From assembly GCF_017355525.1 (NCBI RefSeq), contig NZ_CP067395.1, forward strand, positions 2,790,001 through 2,854,000: a stretch of DNA of 64,000 nucleotides, in the 5' to 3' direction. Below, one piece after another: positions 26,907-35,345 of the stretch; position 1 is the stretch's first letter; each line of letters begins with the position of its first letter. Source of the stretch: Lysobacter enzymogenes. GTDB lineage: Bacteria; Pseudomonadota; Gammaproteobacteria; Xanthomonadales; Xanthomonadaceae. The position numbers and the translations under genes were made by a program. Below the pieces are notes generated by a model that saw only the letters and a program-made list of their open reading frames with translations, was not told the DNA's origin and did not search any database.

Positions 26907-27619
26907 GCATTCTTCCGACGAGCCGCACGCCCCGCCGCCACGCGAGCACCCCGACCATGACGACGACCCGCGCCCTCCGCCCCGCCGCCGCGCTGCGCCT
27001 GATCGGCGCCGGCCTCGCCGCCGCGCTGGCGCTGTCGGGCTGCTCGATTCTCGACGAGAAGCCGAAGAACCCGACCACCCAGTACGCGCCCGACCCGCGC
27101 GTGCCGGCCGATCCGTCCTGGCCGCAGGCGAACTGGCAGTTGTCGCTGAGCGCGCCGAACGCGGCGCGCATGATCGACAGCCTGCGCATCGCGGTGCGCC
27201 CCAGCGGCGACGAGATCCAGGTCTACAAGGGCGCGGCCTGGGCCAAGCTGCCGAGCAGCATGATCGAGGACGCGCTGCTGCGCACGCTGGAGGACTCCGG
27301 CAAGATCGCCGCGGTCGCGCGCCAGGGCAGCGGCATCGGCGCGCAGTACAAGCTGGTGCTGGACCTGCGCCGGTTCGAATCCGACTACGCCGGCAACGCC
27401 TTGCCGTCGGCGGTGATCGAGATCAACGCCAAGTTGTTCCACACCACCGACCAGACGGTCGTCGCCTCGCGCACCTTCCTGCATTCCACTCCGGCCGCGA
27501 GCGCCGAAGTGCGCGACGTGGTCGCCGCGTTCGAGCGTTCGCTGGCGGCGAGCACGGGCGAGATCGCCGGGTGGACGCTGGTGTCGGGCGATGCGCACGA
27601 GAAGATCCACCAGCGCTGA
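26903..27619 (+). CDS. ABC-type transport auxiliary lipoprotein (PqiC-like)
   Basis: A 238-residue lipoprotein with signal sequence ending LALSGC (about Cys47 from the first ATG). The mature part matches the ABC transport auxiliary component family to which PqiC belongs. Recognisable pieces are the strand LRIAVRPSGDEIQVYKGAAW, EDALLRTLEDSG and YKLVLDLRRFE. PqiC is an outer-membrane partner of the MCE protein PqiB, so this protein probably receives or guides the lipid path at the outer membrane. The first ATG (26903) is coupled to the MCE stop; a second ATG 18 codons on would give a more usual signal length. Confidence 0.85.
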   Translation: MSILPTSRTPRRHASTPTMTTTRALRPAAALRLIGAGLAAALALSGCSILDEKPKNPTTQYAPDPRVPADPSWPQANWQLSLSAPNAARMIDSLRIAVRPSGDEIQVYKGAAWAKLPSSMIEDALLRTLEDSGKIAAVARQGSGIGAQYKLVLDLRRFESDYAGNALPSAVIEINAKLFHTTDQTVVASRTFLHSTPAASAEVRDVVAAFERSLAASTGEIAGWTLVSGDAHEKIHQR

Positions 27620-27644
27620 ACCCGGCGAATCCGTTCGCAACGAC

Positions 27645-28043
27645 ATGGACGATCCGTACACCGTTGCGCGCGCTGCGGTTCCGCAGCCGCCGCCGCAGCG
27701 CGCGCTGTTTTCCGGCTTCGTCGCGGCGGCGATCTGTCTGCTGATGTTGCTTGTGGTGGCCGCGAACGTGGGCGGCAATTCATATCGCTTCTCGCAAGCG
27801 GGGTTCTTCGCCGTGCCTGCGCGCACGGACGAAATCGCAGGCTTACAAGCCTTGCAGGATTACGTCCAGTACTCATTGATAGCGGCATCGGCGCTGTGCC
27901 TGGCTCTGAGCCTGCCGCGGCTGCGCGCCGGCAAGCTGCGCTGGGCGCGAAACGTTACGATCTGGCTCCTGGCGGCCGGCTCTTACGCGCTGGGCGATTT
28001 CCTCTGGAAGTCGTTGAGTTCGCTGATCGTCGGCATGCCCTGA
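27645..28043 (+). CDS. Small membrane protein of unknown function
   Basis: A 132-residue protein that I do not recognise. It has a short cytoplasmic N-terminus (MDDPYTVARAA) and three hydrophobic segments at about 22-42, 70-88 and 100-118, with an external loop between the first two. The ATG at 27645 lies 25 bp after the auxiliary lipoprotein stop, so it may be the last gene of the MCE operon. The G+C pattern and codon use look like its neighbours. Nothing in the sequence points to a catalytic function. Confidence 0.65.
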   Translation: MDDPYTVARAAVPQPPPQRALFSGFVAAAICLLMLLVVAANVGGNSYRFSQAGFFAVPARTDEIAGLQALQDYVQYSLIAASALCLALSLPRLRAGKLRWARNVTIWLLAAGSYALGDFLWKSLSSLIVGMP

Positions 28044-28160
28044 ACCCGCGCCACGGCGACAGCTTTCCGACAGCGTTGTAACAAGTGATCGCCGGCACGG
28101 GCCGCAGCCGATCGCACTCCTAGACTGCGCGCCGATTCCCCGTGCGTCCCGGAGTTCGCC

Positions 28161-29351
28161 ATGCTCGTTCCTTATTCGAAACGCCGCCGCAACGCGCGCC
28201 GCCGCGCGCTGCTCGCGCTCGCGCTGGGCCTGGAAGCGGCCGCGTGCATCGGCCTGGCCCAGGCCACCCCGGCCGGCACGATCGACTACGAAACCGTCAA
28301 CGCCACGCCGCTGCGCGCGATCGGCCGCGACCTGCAGGCACCCGACGCGAGCCAGAGCGTGCTGTTCGGCGCGCGCCTGCAAAGCGCGCAGCCGGAGACC
28401 TACGATCAGATCGTGTTCGCCGTGCGCGACGCGCAGGACCGTAGCTTCGACCTCGGCCACCAGAACAACTACCGCGTCGATGCGAGCGTGCGCGAGCTGA
28501 CCGGCAGCGCGCAGTTCCCGCCCGGCCAATACCGCTACTGGCTGTCGTACTACGCCGGCGGACGCTGGACCAGCCTCGCGCCGGAACGCAGCTTCACCGT
28601 CGCCGCCGCACCGTCGGGCGGCGATCCGTCGACGACGCGTCCGTTGGGCGCCGGCACGAATTGGGTCTACAAGTTCGGCGACGAGTTCAACGCCGCCGCC
28701 GTCGACTGGAACAAGTGGGCCGACAATTCCTCGGCCGAGTCCGACAACGGCCACGGCAATCCCGGCAACCAGCAACTGGAATGGAACCAGGCCGCGAACT
28801 GCTCGGTGTCCGCGGGCGCGCTGCGCATGCTGGCCAAACGCGAACGTGTGCGCTCGCCGTCGGGCCGCACTTACGACTGGACCTCGTGCCTGCTGTCCTC
28901 GCACAAGCGCTACAACTTCCGCTACGGCTTCATCGAGGCGCGCATGAAGCTGCCGGCGCTGGCCGGATTCTGGCCCGCGTTCTGGACCTTCCAGGCGCCC
29001 GGCGCGCAGCAGTGGAACGAGACCGACGTGTTCGAGTACTACTCCGACAACAAGCGCCGGCTGTACTTGAACCAGTACGTGGTCCGCAACGGCGCCGAGG
29101 AACTCGACGCGTATCCGCTCGACATCGATTTCGATCCCAGCGCCGGCTGGCACGTCTACGGCGCCGACATCGCGCCCGACGCGACCCGCTTCTACATCGA
29201 CGGCAAGCTGGTGCGCACGACCCGCAACGCCAGCCAGATCGACAGCTCGATCCTGGTCGATCACTTCGTCTATTCGGTCAAGCCGCCGGCGGCGTCGACG
29301 CAGTCGGAGACGACGTACGTCGATTACATCCGCGCGTGGCAACGGCCGTAA
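28161..29351 (+). CDS. Secreted GH16 family glycoside hydrolase
   Basis: A 396-residue exported enzyme. A basic N-region and hydrophobic stretch (about 13-36, ending AQATPA) form the signal sequence. Residues 40-150 make an uncharacterised beta-rich domain, then a short linker (PSGGDPSTTR) leads to the GH16 domain (about 165-395). The family catalytic motif is NETDVFEYY, with Glu287 (nucleophile), Asp289 and Glu292 (acid/base). WPAFWTFQAPGAQQW and the C-terminal TYVDYIRAWQRP are usual for the agarase/laminarinase-like group. The exact substrate (beta-1,3-glucan, agar or another galactan) cannot be decided. A beta-1,3-glucanase would suit a predatory, antifungal Lysobacter. Confidence 0.9.
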   Translation: MLVPYSKRRRNARRRALLALALGLEAAACIGLAQATPAGTIDYETVNATPLRAIGRDLQAPDASQSVLFGARLQSAQPETYDQIVFAVRDAQDRSFDLGHQNNYRVDASVRELTGSAQFPPGQYRYWLSYYAGGRWTSLAPERSFTVAAAPSGGDPSTTRPLGAGTNWVYKFGDEFNAAAVDWNKWADNSSAESDNGHGNPGNQQLEWNQAANCSVSAGALRMLAKRERVRSPSGRTYDWTSCLLSSHKRYNFRYGFIEARMKLPALAGFWPAFWTFQAPGAQQWNETDVFEYYSDNKRRLYLNQYVVRNGAEELDAYPLDIDFDPSAGWHVYGADIAPDATRFYIDGKLVRTTRNASQIDSSILVDHFVYSVKPPAASTQSETTYVDYIRAWQRP

Positions 29352-29480
29352 GCGCGGATCGATGCGCAGCGGTCCGCAGCGCAGCGGCCGCAAGCGCAGC
29401 CGCTCGAAAACCGATGCGGTTGTTGGCGGCGCGATTCGAAGCGGCGCCGTTCGAAGACCGGCCGCGCCCGAGCGCAGAGC

Positions 29481-29600
29481 GTCGGGCCTGAAGGCCCTCC
29501 CACCGAGGGCCTCATACCGGGCCGCGCCCGCTCTGGTGGGTGGGCCTTCAGGCCCGGCGCTCTGGGCTCGGATGGGAGGGCCTTCAGGCCCGAAGCGATG
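29481..29600. repeat. Second REP-like family (GGGAGGGCCTTCAGGCCC), three copies
   Basis: A reversed copy lies at about 29481-29507 and two forward copies at about 29534-29557 and 29574-29597 (TGGGAGGGCCTTCAGGCCCG). Each is a GC palindrome around CTTCAG/CTGAAG. Just after them, CCTGC is repeated four times (29615-29636). Related elements occur at 60224-60310 and 61270-61356. Confidence 0.75.
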
Positions 29601-29668
29601 CGCTCAGAACGCCGCGCCCTGCCCTGCCCTGCCCTGTCCGCGACAGCGCTCGCCGCATTGCGCGCGCT

Positions 29669-29803
29669 TCACTCCACTGGCACGAACCGAAGCTCCACGC
29701 CCACCTGCGCCGCGGCCCGCTCGGCCAAATCGCGGCTGCCGTCGTAACCCTCGCTGCCTGCGTAGTAACGCCCCAAGTCCCACGCATTCAGACCTGTGGC
29801 CGC
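29669..29803 (-). pseudogene. In-frame continuation of the zinc-ribbon gene beyond an amber stop
   Basis: Directly after the TAG at 29806-29804 the same frame stays open for 44 codons to a TGA at 29671-29669. The translation is protein-like (LNAWDLGRYYAGSEGYDG, then RAAAQVGVELRFVPVE) with balanced composition, unlike the arginine-rich noise of non-coding frames here. The ancestral protein was probably about 136 residues. It could be a nonsense mutation, a sequencing error or programmed readthrough. Confidence 0.6.
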
Positions 29804-30079
29804 CTACCGTTCGAGATCGCTCAAGTAAAAACCCGGCACTTGCGCCAAGGCCCGGCCCAACCGCATTCGAAGCTTGCTCGCCTGCGCCGGTGAAGACGGC
29901 ACATCCACGATCGCCCGATACGCGGCCGGCGCCGAGCCGGGCTCCGGCGCCGGAACGATCAGCCCCGCGAATTCGCGGCCGCATTCGCCGCACGCGAACC
30001 GGATCATCGCGGTTCCCTCGCCGGCCACAGACTGCGCTTCGCCGCCACAGGCAAGGCAATCGACCGTCATCGCAGACAT
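29804..30079 (-). CDS. Small zinc-ribbon protein, apparently truncated by an in-frame TAG
   Basis: A 91-residue protein with two CxxC knuckles, CLACGG (residues 8-13) and CGECG (30-34), which likely bind one zinc ion. The remainder (AYRAIVDVPSSPAQASKLR and onward) looks folded and ends in YLSDLER before TAG. The reading frame continues past the stop for another 44 sensible codons (see 29669-29803). It starts 7 bp after the alkB stop, so the two are probably cotranscribed. I do not know a named family for it; a regulatory or nucleic-acid-binding role is only suggested by the zinc ribbon. Confidence 0.65.
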   Translation of the reverse strand: MSAMTVDCLACGGEAQSVAGEGTAMIRFACGECGREFAGLIVPAPEPGSAPAAYRAIVDVPSSPAQASKLRMRLGRALAQVPGFYLSDLER

Positions 30080-30086
30080 CGCACCC

Positions 30087-30707
30087 TCACCGGTTCGTGT
30101 CCGGCAGACCCGGCCGCATCCGCGGCCGTATCACCCGAAACGTCAAATTGATCCGCTCCCCGACCGGCCGCGCCGTGCGCGGCAACGCATGCCGGTAATT
30201 CGCCTGGGTCGGCCCTGACATCACCAGCAAACTGCCGTGTCCCAACTCCAACGCGGCCTTCAGGCCCGGATCGCGCCGATGCTTCAGCGCGAACCGCCGC
30301 CGCGCGCCCAGGCTCAGCGAGGCGATCGTCGGCGCCGGCCCCAGTTCGGGCTCGTCGTCGCTGTGCCAACCCATCGCGTCGCGCCCGTCGCGATAGCGAT
30401 TGGCCAGCACGCTGTTGAACGCCGCGCCGAGTTCGCGCGCCAGCCGCTCGCGCACCGGCAGCAACGCCGGCGGCCACGGATGCGGGCGGAACTCGGCCCC
30501 CGAATAGCGATAGCGCGCCTGCGCGTCGCCGATCCAGCTGCTGAGCCGCGGCGAATCGTGCTCGCGCCCGAACAGGCGGATGCGGTGCACCTCCCACGCG
30601 GTCTGCGCCAGCACCGCGGCGTACAGCGCATCGGCCGCATCCGCGTCCAGCCAGTGCGGGTCGTAGGCCAGTTCGGCGTCTTGCAGCGGCAGTCGGGTCG
30701 GCGGCAT
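30087..30707 (-). CDS. alkB: AlkB-type 2-oxoglutarate/Fe(II) DNA repair dioxygenase
   Basis: A 206-residue AlkB family enzyme that oxidatively removes alkyl groups from damaged bases. The iron ligands are His115 and Asp117 (GWHSDDE) and His173 (YRHALPRT). The 2-oxoglutarate-binding arginines lie in RINLTFR (185-191). NRYRDGRDAMGWHSDDEP and IASLSLGARRRFALKHR resemble the ALKBH2/ALKBH3-like bacterial subgroup more than E. coli AlkB. The start ATG at 30707 gives MPPTRLPL; upstream sequence is not coding. It is divergent from the ETF dehydrogenase gene and followed closely by the zinc-ribbon gene. Confidence 0.9.
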   Translation of the reverse strand: MPPTRLPLQDAELAYDPHWLDADAADALYAAVLAQTAWEVHRIRLFGREHDSPRLSSWIGDAQARYRYSGAEFRPHPWPPALLPVRERLARELGAAFNSVLANRYRDGRDAMGWHSDDEPELGPAPTIASLSLGARRRFALKHRRDPGLKAALELGHGSLLVMSGPTQANYRHALPRTARPVGERINLTFRVIRPRMRPGLPDTNR

Positions 30708-30948
30708 CGGCCGGCACGCTAGCACGCGCGGCGCGGCCGCCGCGATCCGTAGCTTGCGCTGCGCCGCAGCCCCCTGCAGCTCCATACCCGACCGCACCGA
30801 TCCGGCTGGAAACCGTTTCAAACGCGCACCGAACGCACGCACTTTGCGCCCGCCGACGCGGCCCGGGCCGCGATTCGCGCCGGCGGAAATGGCGCCTGCC
30901 GGGCAAACCCGCGACAATGGCGGGATTGCACGCAAGAGTACCGCCAGC

Positions 30949-32604
30949 ATGAGCGAACAGCCGACCGGCACGGTCCCGTCCGACACGCCAGCCATCGAGA
31001 TCGAACGCGACGTCATGGAATACGACGTCGTCACCGTCGGCGCCGGCCCGTCCGGCCTGGCGTTCGCGATCCGGCTCAAGCAGCTCAATCCGGAGCTGTC
31101 GGTCTGCGTGATCGAGAAGTCCAGCACCATCGGCGCGCACATCCTGTCCGGCGCGGTGATCGAGCCGGCGCCGCTGGACGCGCTGCTGCCGGGCTGGCGC
31201 GACAACCCGCCGCCGATCTGCGTGCCCGCGGGGCAGGACGAGTTCTGGTTCATGACCAAGACCGGCGGCTACAAGTCGCCGATCGTGCCGCCGGACATGA
31301 ACAACCACGGCAACTTCATCGTCAGCCTCGGCGCGATGTGCGCGTGGATGGCGCCGCAGGCCGAAGCGCTCGGCGTGGAGATCTACGCCGGCTTCGCCGC
31401 CGCCGAGACCCTGCACGACCCCGACGGCCGCGTCGCCGGCGTGCGCATCGGCGACATGGGCATCGCCAAGGACGGAACCCACAAGCCCGGCTTCACCGCC
31501 GGCATCGACATCCGCGCCAAGGTCACCGTGTTCGCCGAAGGCGCGCGCGGCCATCTGACCAAGCGCCTGATCAAGCGCTTCGAGCTCGACGCCGACAGCG
31601 ATCCGCAAGGCTATTCGATCGGCATCAAGGAGCTGTGGCAGGTCCCCGAGGACCGCACCACCCCGGGCAAGATCGTGCACAGCGTCGGCTGGCCGGCCGA
31701 TAGCCGCACCTACGGCGGCAGCTTCCTCTATCACCTGGACAAGGGCCGCATCGCCCTGGGCTACGTCAGCGGCCTGGATTACAGCGACCCGGACTACAAG
31801 CCCTGGGAAGCGTTCCAGCAGTGGAAGAACCACCCGCTGATCAAGCCGTTGCTGGAAGGCGGCAACCTCGTTTCCTCCGGCGCGCGCGCGATCGTCACCG
31901 GCGGCTGGCAGTCGCTGCCCAAGCTCGACATGCCCGGCGCGCTGCTGATCGGCGACACCGCCGGCCTGCTCAACGTGCCCAAGATCAAGGGCACCCATCA
32001 GGCGATCCGCTCGGGCATGCTCGCCGCCGAGCATCTGGCCGCGCAGCCGCAGCTCGACAGCGCCGGCTTCGACGCCAAGCTGCGCGCGTCCGAAGCGATG
32101 GCCGAGCTCAAGAAAGTGCGCAACATCAAGCCCGGCTTCAAGAAGGGCTTCTGGTTCGGCATGCTCAACGCGGCCTGGGAAACGGTCACCGCCGGCGGCT
32201 CGCCGTGGACGCTGAAGAACAAGGCCGACTGGCCGTCGCTGGACAAGCTCGGCGAAGCCGAACAGCCCAAGCGCGACTACGCCGACCGCACCCTGGCCCC
32301 GCGCGACCGTCTCGCCGGCGTGTACTTCGCCGCGACCGAACACGACGAAGACCAGCCGGTGCACCTCAAGGTCGCCGACACCAACGTCTGCGTGACCCAG
32401 TGCGCCAGCGAGTACGGCAACCCCTGCACGCGCTTCTGCCCCGCCGGCGTCTACGAGATCGTCGAGGAGGAAGGCGCCAAGCGCCTGCAGATCAACGCCG
32501 CCAACTGCGTGCACTGCAAGACCTGCGACATCAAGGACCCGTACGAGATCATCACCTGGGTCACGCCGGAGGGCGGGTCGGGGCCGAATTACCAGAACAT
32601 GTAG
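30949..32604 (+). CDS. etfD: Electron-transfer flavoprotein-ubiquinone oxidoreductase
   Basis: A 551-residue membrane-associated iron-sulfur flavoprotein that passes electrons from ETF to ubiquinone. The FAD-binding GxGxxG is in VTVGAGPSGLAFAIRL near the start, and VIEKSSTIGAHILSGAVIEP is a family signature. The C-terminal 4Fe-4S ligands are in CTRFCPAGVYE and NCVHCKTCDIKDP. The N-terminus before residue 24 is variable, and the ATG at 30949 is the best-placed start. Its electron donor ETF is encoded at 37943-39630, 5 kb away in the same direction. The length matches bacterial homologues (about 550). Confidence 0.95.
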   Translation: MSEQPTGTVPSDTPAIEIERDVMEYDVVTVGAGPSGLAFAIRLKQLNPELSVCVIEKSSTIGAHILSGAVIEPAPLDALLPGWRDNPPPICVPAGQDEFWFMTKTGGYKSPIVPPDMNNHGNFIVSLGAMCAWMAPQAEALGVEIYAGFAAAETLHDPDGRVAGVRIGDMGIAKDGTHKPGFTAGIDIRAKVTVFAEGARGHLTKRLIKRFELDADSDPQGYSIGIKELWQVPEDRTTPGKIVHSVGWPADSRTYGGSFLYHLDKGRIALGYVSGLDYSDPDYKPWEAFQQWKNHPLIKPLLEGGNLVSSGARAIVTGGWQSLPKLDMPGALLIGDTAGLLNVPKIKGTHQAIRSGMLAAEHLAAQPQLDSAGFDAKLRASEAMAELKKVRNIKPGFKKGFWFGMLNAAWETVTAGGSPWTLKNKADWPSLDKLGEAEQPKRDYADRTLAPRDRLAGVYFAATEHDEDQPVHLKVADTNVCVTQCASEYGNPCTRFCPAGVYEIVEEEGAKRLQINAANCVHCKTCDIKDPYEIITWVTPEGGSGPNYQNM

Positions 32605-32702
32605 CCGGCGTTCGCGCCCGCTGCCGCAACGGCCCGCGCTCGCCCGGCGATCGCGGGCCGTTGCGTTTGCGCGCCGGGCCGGGCGACTCGGTTGCGGGAA
32701 CG

Positions 32703-32728
32703 AAAAAGCCGCCTCGCGGCGGCTTTTC
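32703..32728. terminator. Bidirectional terminator
   Basis: A 7-bp stem AGCCGCC/GGCGGCT (32707-32713 with 32718-32724) is flanked by A4 and T4, so it can end both the ETF-QO and scoB transcripts, which converge here. Confidence 0.8.
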
Positions 32729-32751
32729 GATACAACGGGCCTGCGCGGCGC

Positions 32752-33384
<633 letters not shown>

Positions 33385-33415
33385 TTCGAATTCCTCAAAG
33401 AAAGGGGCGGCGGCC

Positions 33416-34132
33416 TCAGGCGCGCACGGTGCGCTGCTCGATGCGCTTCTCGGGCGTGGCGTTGACCACGATGCGGTCGACGTAGATGCCCGGCAGGTGC
33501 ACGTGGTCCGGATCGATCTGGCCGACCTCGACCAGTTCCTCGACTTCGGCGATGCAGACCTTGCCGGCCATCGCGCAGGCCGGATTGAAGTTGCGCGCGG
33601 TCTTGCGGAACACCAGGTTGCCGGACTTGTCGGCCTTCCACGCCTTGACCAGCGACACGTCGGCCTTGAGCGCGGTTTCCATGACGTAATGGTGACCGTC
33701 GAACTCGCGCGTCTCCTTGCCTTCGGCCACGACCGTGCCGTAGCCGGTGCGGGTGAAGAACGCCGGGATGCCGGCGCCGCCGGCGCGCAGGCGCTCGGCC
33801 AGGGTGCCCTGCGGGTTGAATTCGAGTTCCAGCTCGCCGGACAGGAACTGGCGTTCGAACTCTTTGTTCTCGCCGACGTAGGACGAAATCATTTTCTTGA
33901 TCTGGCGCGTTTCCAGCAGCAGGCCGAGGCCGAAACCGTCGACGCCGGCGTTGTTGGAGATCGCGGTCAGGCCCTTGGCGCCGCTGTCGCGCAGCGCGCC
34001 GATCAGCGCTTCGGGAATGCCGCACAGGCCGAACCCGCCGACCGCCAGGGTCTGGCCGTCGGCGACCACGCCCTGCAGCGCGTCGTGGGCGTTGGGATAC
34101 AACTTGCTCTTGGCGGCGACCGCGTCGGCCAT
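33416..34132 (-). CDS. scoA: 3-oxoacid CoA-transferase subunit A
   Basis: A 238-residue alpha subunit partner of sco[17 protein letters not shown] is the CoA-binding glycine-rich stretch, and [40 protein letters not shown] belongs to the SCOT type when read in pieces. The start [14 protein letters not shown] at 34132 is usual. It is first in a two-gene operon and divergent from the ATP-grasp gene, with 128 bp between starts. Confidence 0.93.
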   Translation of the reverse strand: MADAVAAKSKLYPNAHDALQGVVADGQTLAVGGFGLCGIPEALIGALRDSGAKGLTAISNNAGVDGFGLGLLLETRQIKKMISSYVGENKEFERQFLSGELELEFNPQGTLAERLRAGGAGIPAFFTRTGYGTVVAEGKETREFDGHHYVMETALKADVSLVKAWKADKSGNLVFRKTARNFNPACAMAGKVCIAEVEELVEVGQIDPDHVHLPGIYVDRIVVNATPEKRIEQRTVRA

Positions 34133-34260
34133 GGGACAGCTCCTGTGAGGGATGCGCCCAGTTTAGCGCGGCCCCCGCCGCGGCAGCAGCGGACTTTCGG
34201 GCAATACCGGCACAGCACCGCAACGGTGCCTTGATTGCGCGCCGACGCTAGACTTGCGGC

Positions 34261-35172
34261 ATGAGCCGACTCGCCCTGGTCACCGCCATCGCCAGCGCCG
34301 GACAGGACGACGACCTGTCGCCGCTGCTCGACGCCTGCCTCGCCCGCGGCCTGCACGCCGAAATCCGCGCCTGGGACGACCCCAGCGTGGCCTGGGCCCG
34401 ATACGACGCCGTATTGCTGCGCTCGCCGTGGGACTACACCGAGCGCTACGCCGAGTTCCTGGACTGGTGCGCGCGCGTCGACGCCGCCAGCCGGCTGCTC
34501 AATCCCTGGCCGGTGCTGCGCTGGAACAGCGACAAGCGCTATCTCGCCGACCTCGCCGCGCGCGGCGTGCCGGTGGTGCCCACCGCCTTCGTCGAACCGG
34601 ACATGGACCCGCTGCCGGCGTTGCAGGAATTCCTCGCCGCGCACGCCGACGCCGAGGAGTTCGTGGTCAAGCCGACCGTCAGCGCCGGCTCGCGCGACAC
34701 CCAGCGCTACGTGCGCGCGCAGGAGTTCGCCGCCGCCAACCATCTGGCGCGGCTGCTCGACGAGGGCCGCGGCGCGATGCTGCAGCCATATCTCGCCGCG
34801 GTCGACCGCGACGGCGAGACCGCGCTGATCCACTTCAACGGCGTCTTCAGCCACGCCATCCGCAAAGGCGCGATGCTGCAACGCGAGGACGCGCTGAACC
34901 TGCGCGCGGTGGAGCGCATCAACGCCCGCGAAGCCGGCGACGACGAGCGCACCGTCGCCCTGCACGCGCTCAACGCCACCGGCGCGCGGCTCGACCTGGA
35001 GGAACCGCTGGCGTACGCGCGGGTCGACCTGATCCGCGACGCGCAGGGACAGCCGCAGTTGCTGGAGCTGGAGCTGTGCGAGCCGTCGTTGTTCTTCGCC
35101 CACGCGCCGGGCAGCGCGGAGCGGTTCGCGCAGGTGCTGGACGAATTGCTGGCCACGTCGGCGGCCGGGTGA
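34261..35172 (+). CDS. ATP-grasp domain protein of unknown substrate
   Basis: A 303-residue protein with the glutathione-synthetase-like ATP-grasp fold. The N-terminal lobe carries LRSPWDYTERYAEFLDW, and NSDKRYLADLAARGVPVVPT is a typical ATP-grasp entry. FVVKPTVSAGSRDTQRY holds the nucleotide-binding lysine, and ELELCEPSLFF near the C-terminus supplies metal ligands. Such stand-alone proteins ligate an amine to a carboxylate; the group includes the cycloserine ligase DcsG and many orphans. No biosynthetic neighbours are present, so the substrate stays open. It lies divergent from scoA and is followed by a REP palindrome. Confidence 0.85.
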   Translation: MSRLALVTAIASAGQDDDLSPLLDACLARGLHAEIRAWDDPSVAWARYDAVLLRSPWDYTERYAEFLDWCARVDAASRLLNPWPVLRWNSDKRYLADLAARGVPVVPTAFVEPDMDPLPALQEFLAAHADAEEFVVKPTVSAGSRDTQRYVRAQEFAAANHLARLLDEGRGAMLQPYLAAVDRDGETALIHFNGVFSHAIRKGAMLQREDALNLRAVERINAREAGDDERTVALHALNATGARLDLEEPLAYARVDLIRDAQGQPQLLELELCEPSLFFAHAPGSAERFAQVLDELLATSAAG

Positions 35173-35183
35173 GTTTCGATGCC

Positions 35184-35288
35184 TACCTGTAGGAGCGGCG
35201 CGAGCCGCGACTGCGACAACGCGCCTGCGGCGAGAGTTTCGGCGTAGTTGCGTTGTCGCAGTCGCAGCTCGCGCCGCTCCTACAGGTA
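35184..35288. repeat. Near-perfect long REP palindrome
   Basis: The left arm 35184-35222 and right arm 35250-35288 are 39-bp inverted copies with a single mismatch, around a 27-nt loop. Each begins TACCTGTAGGAGCGGCGCGA from the outside. This is the tightest REP pair in the window. Confidence 0.92.
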
Positions 35289-35295
35289 GATCGCG

Positions 35296-35328
35296 AAAAA
35301 AAGACCGGCCTGAGCCGGTCTTTTTTTA
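35296..35328. terminator. Bidirectional terminator
   Basis: An 8-bp AGACCGGC/GCCGGTCT stem with 4-nt loop CTGA is flanked by an A-run and a T-run, which extend the pairing. It serves both the ATP-grasp gene and manC, which converge here. Confidence 0.88.
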
Positions 35329-35345
35329 TCGCCTCGAACGAACAC

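Noticed and set aside
29615..29636. Short CCTGC pentanucleotide run considered as a phase-variation tract.
   Set aside because: It is intergenic, only four units long, and not near a start codon or promoter that it could switch.
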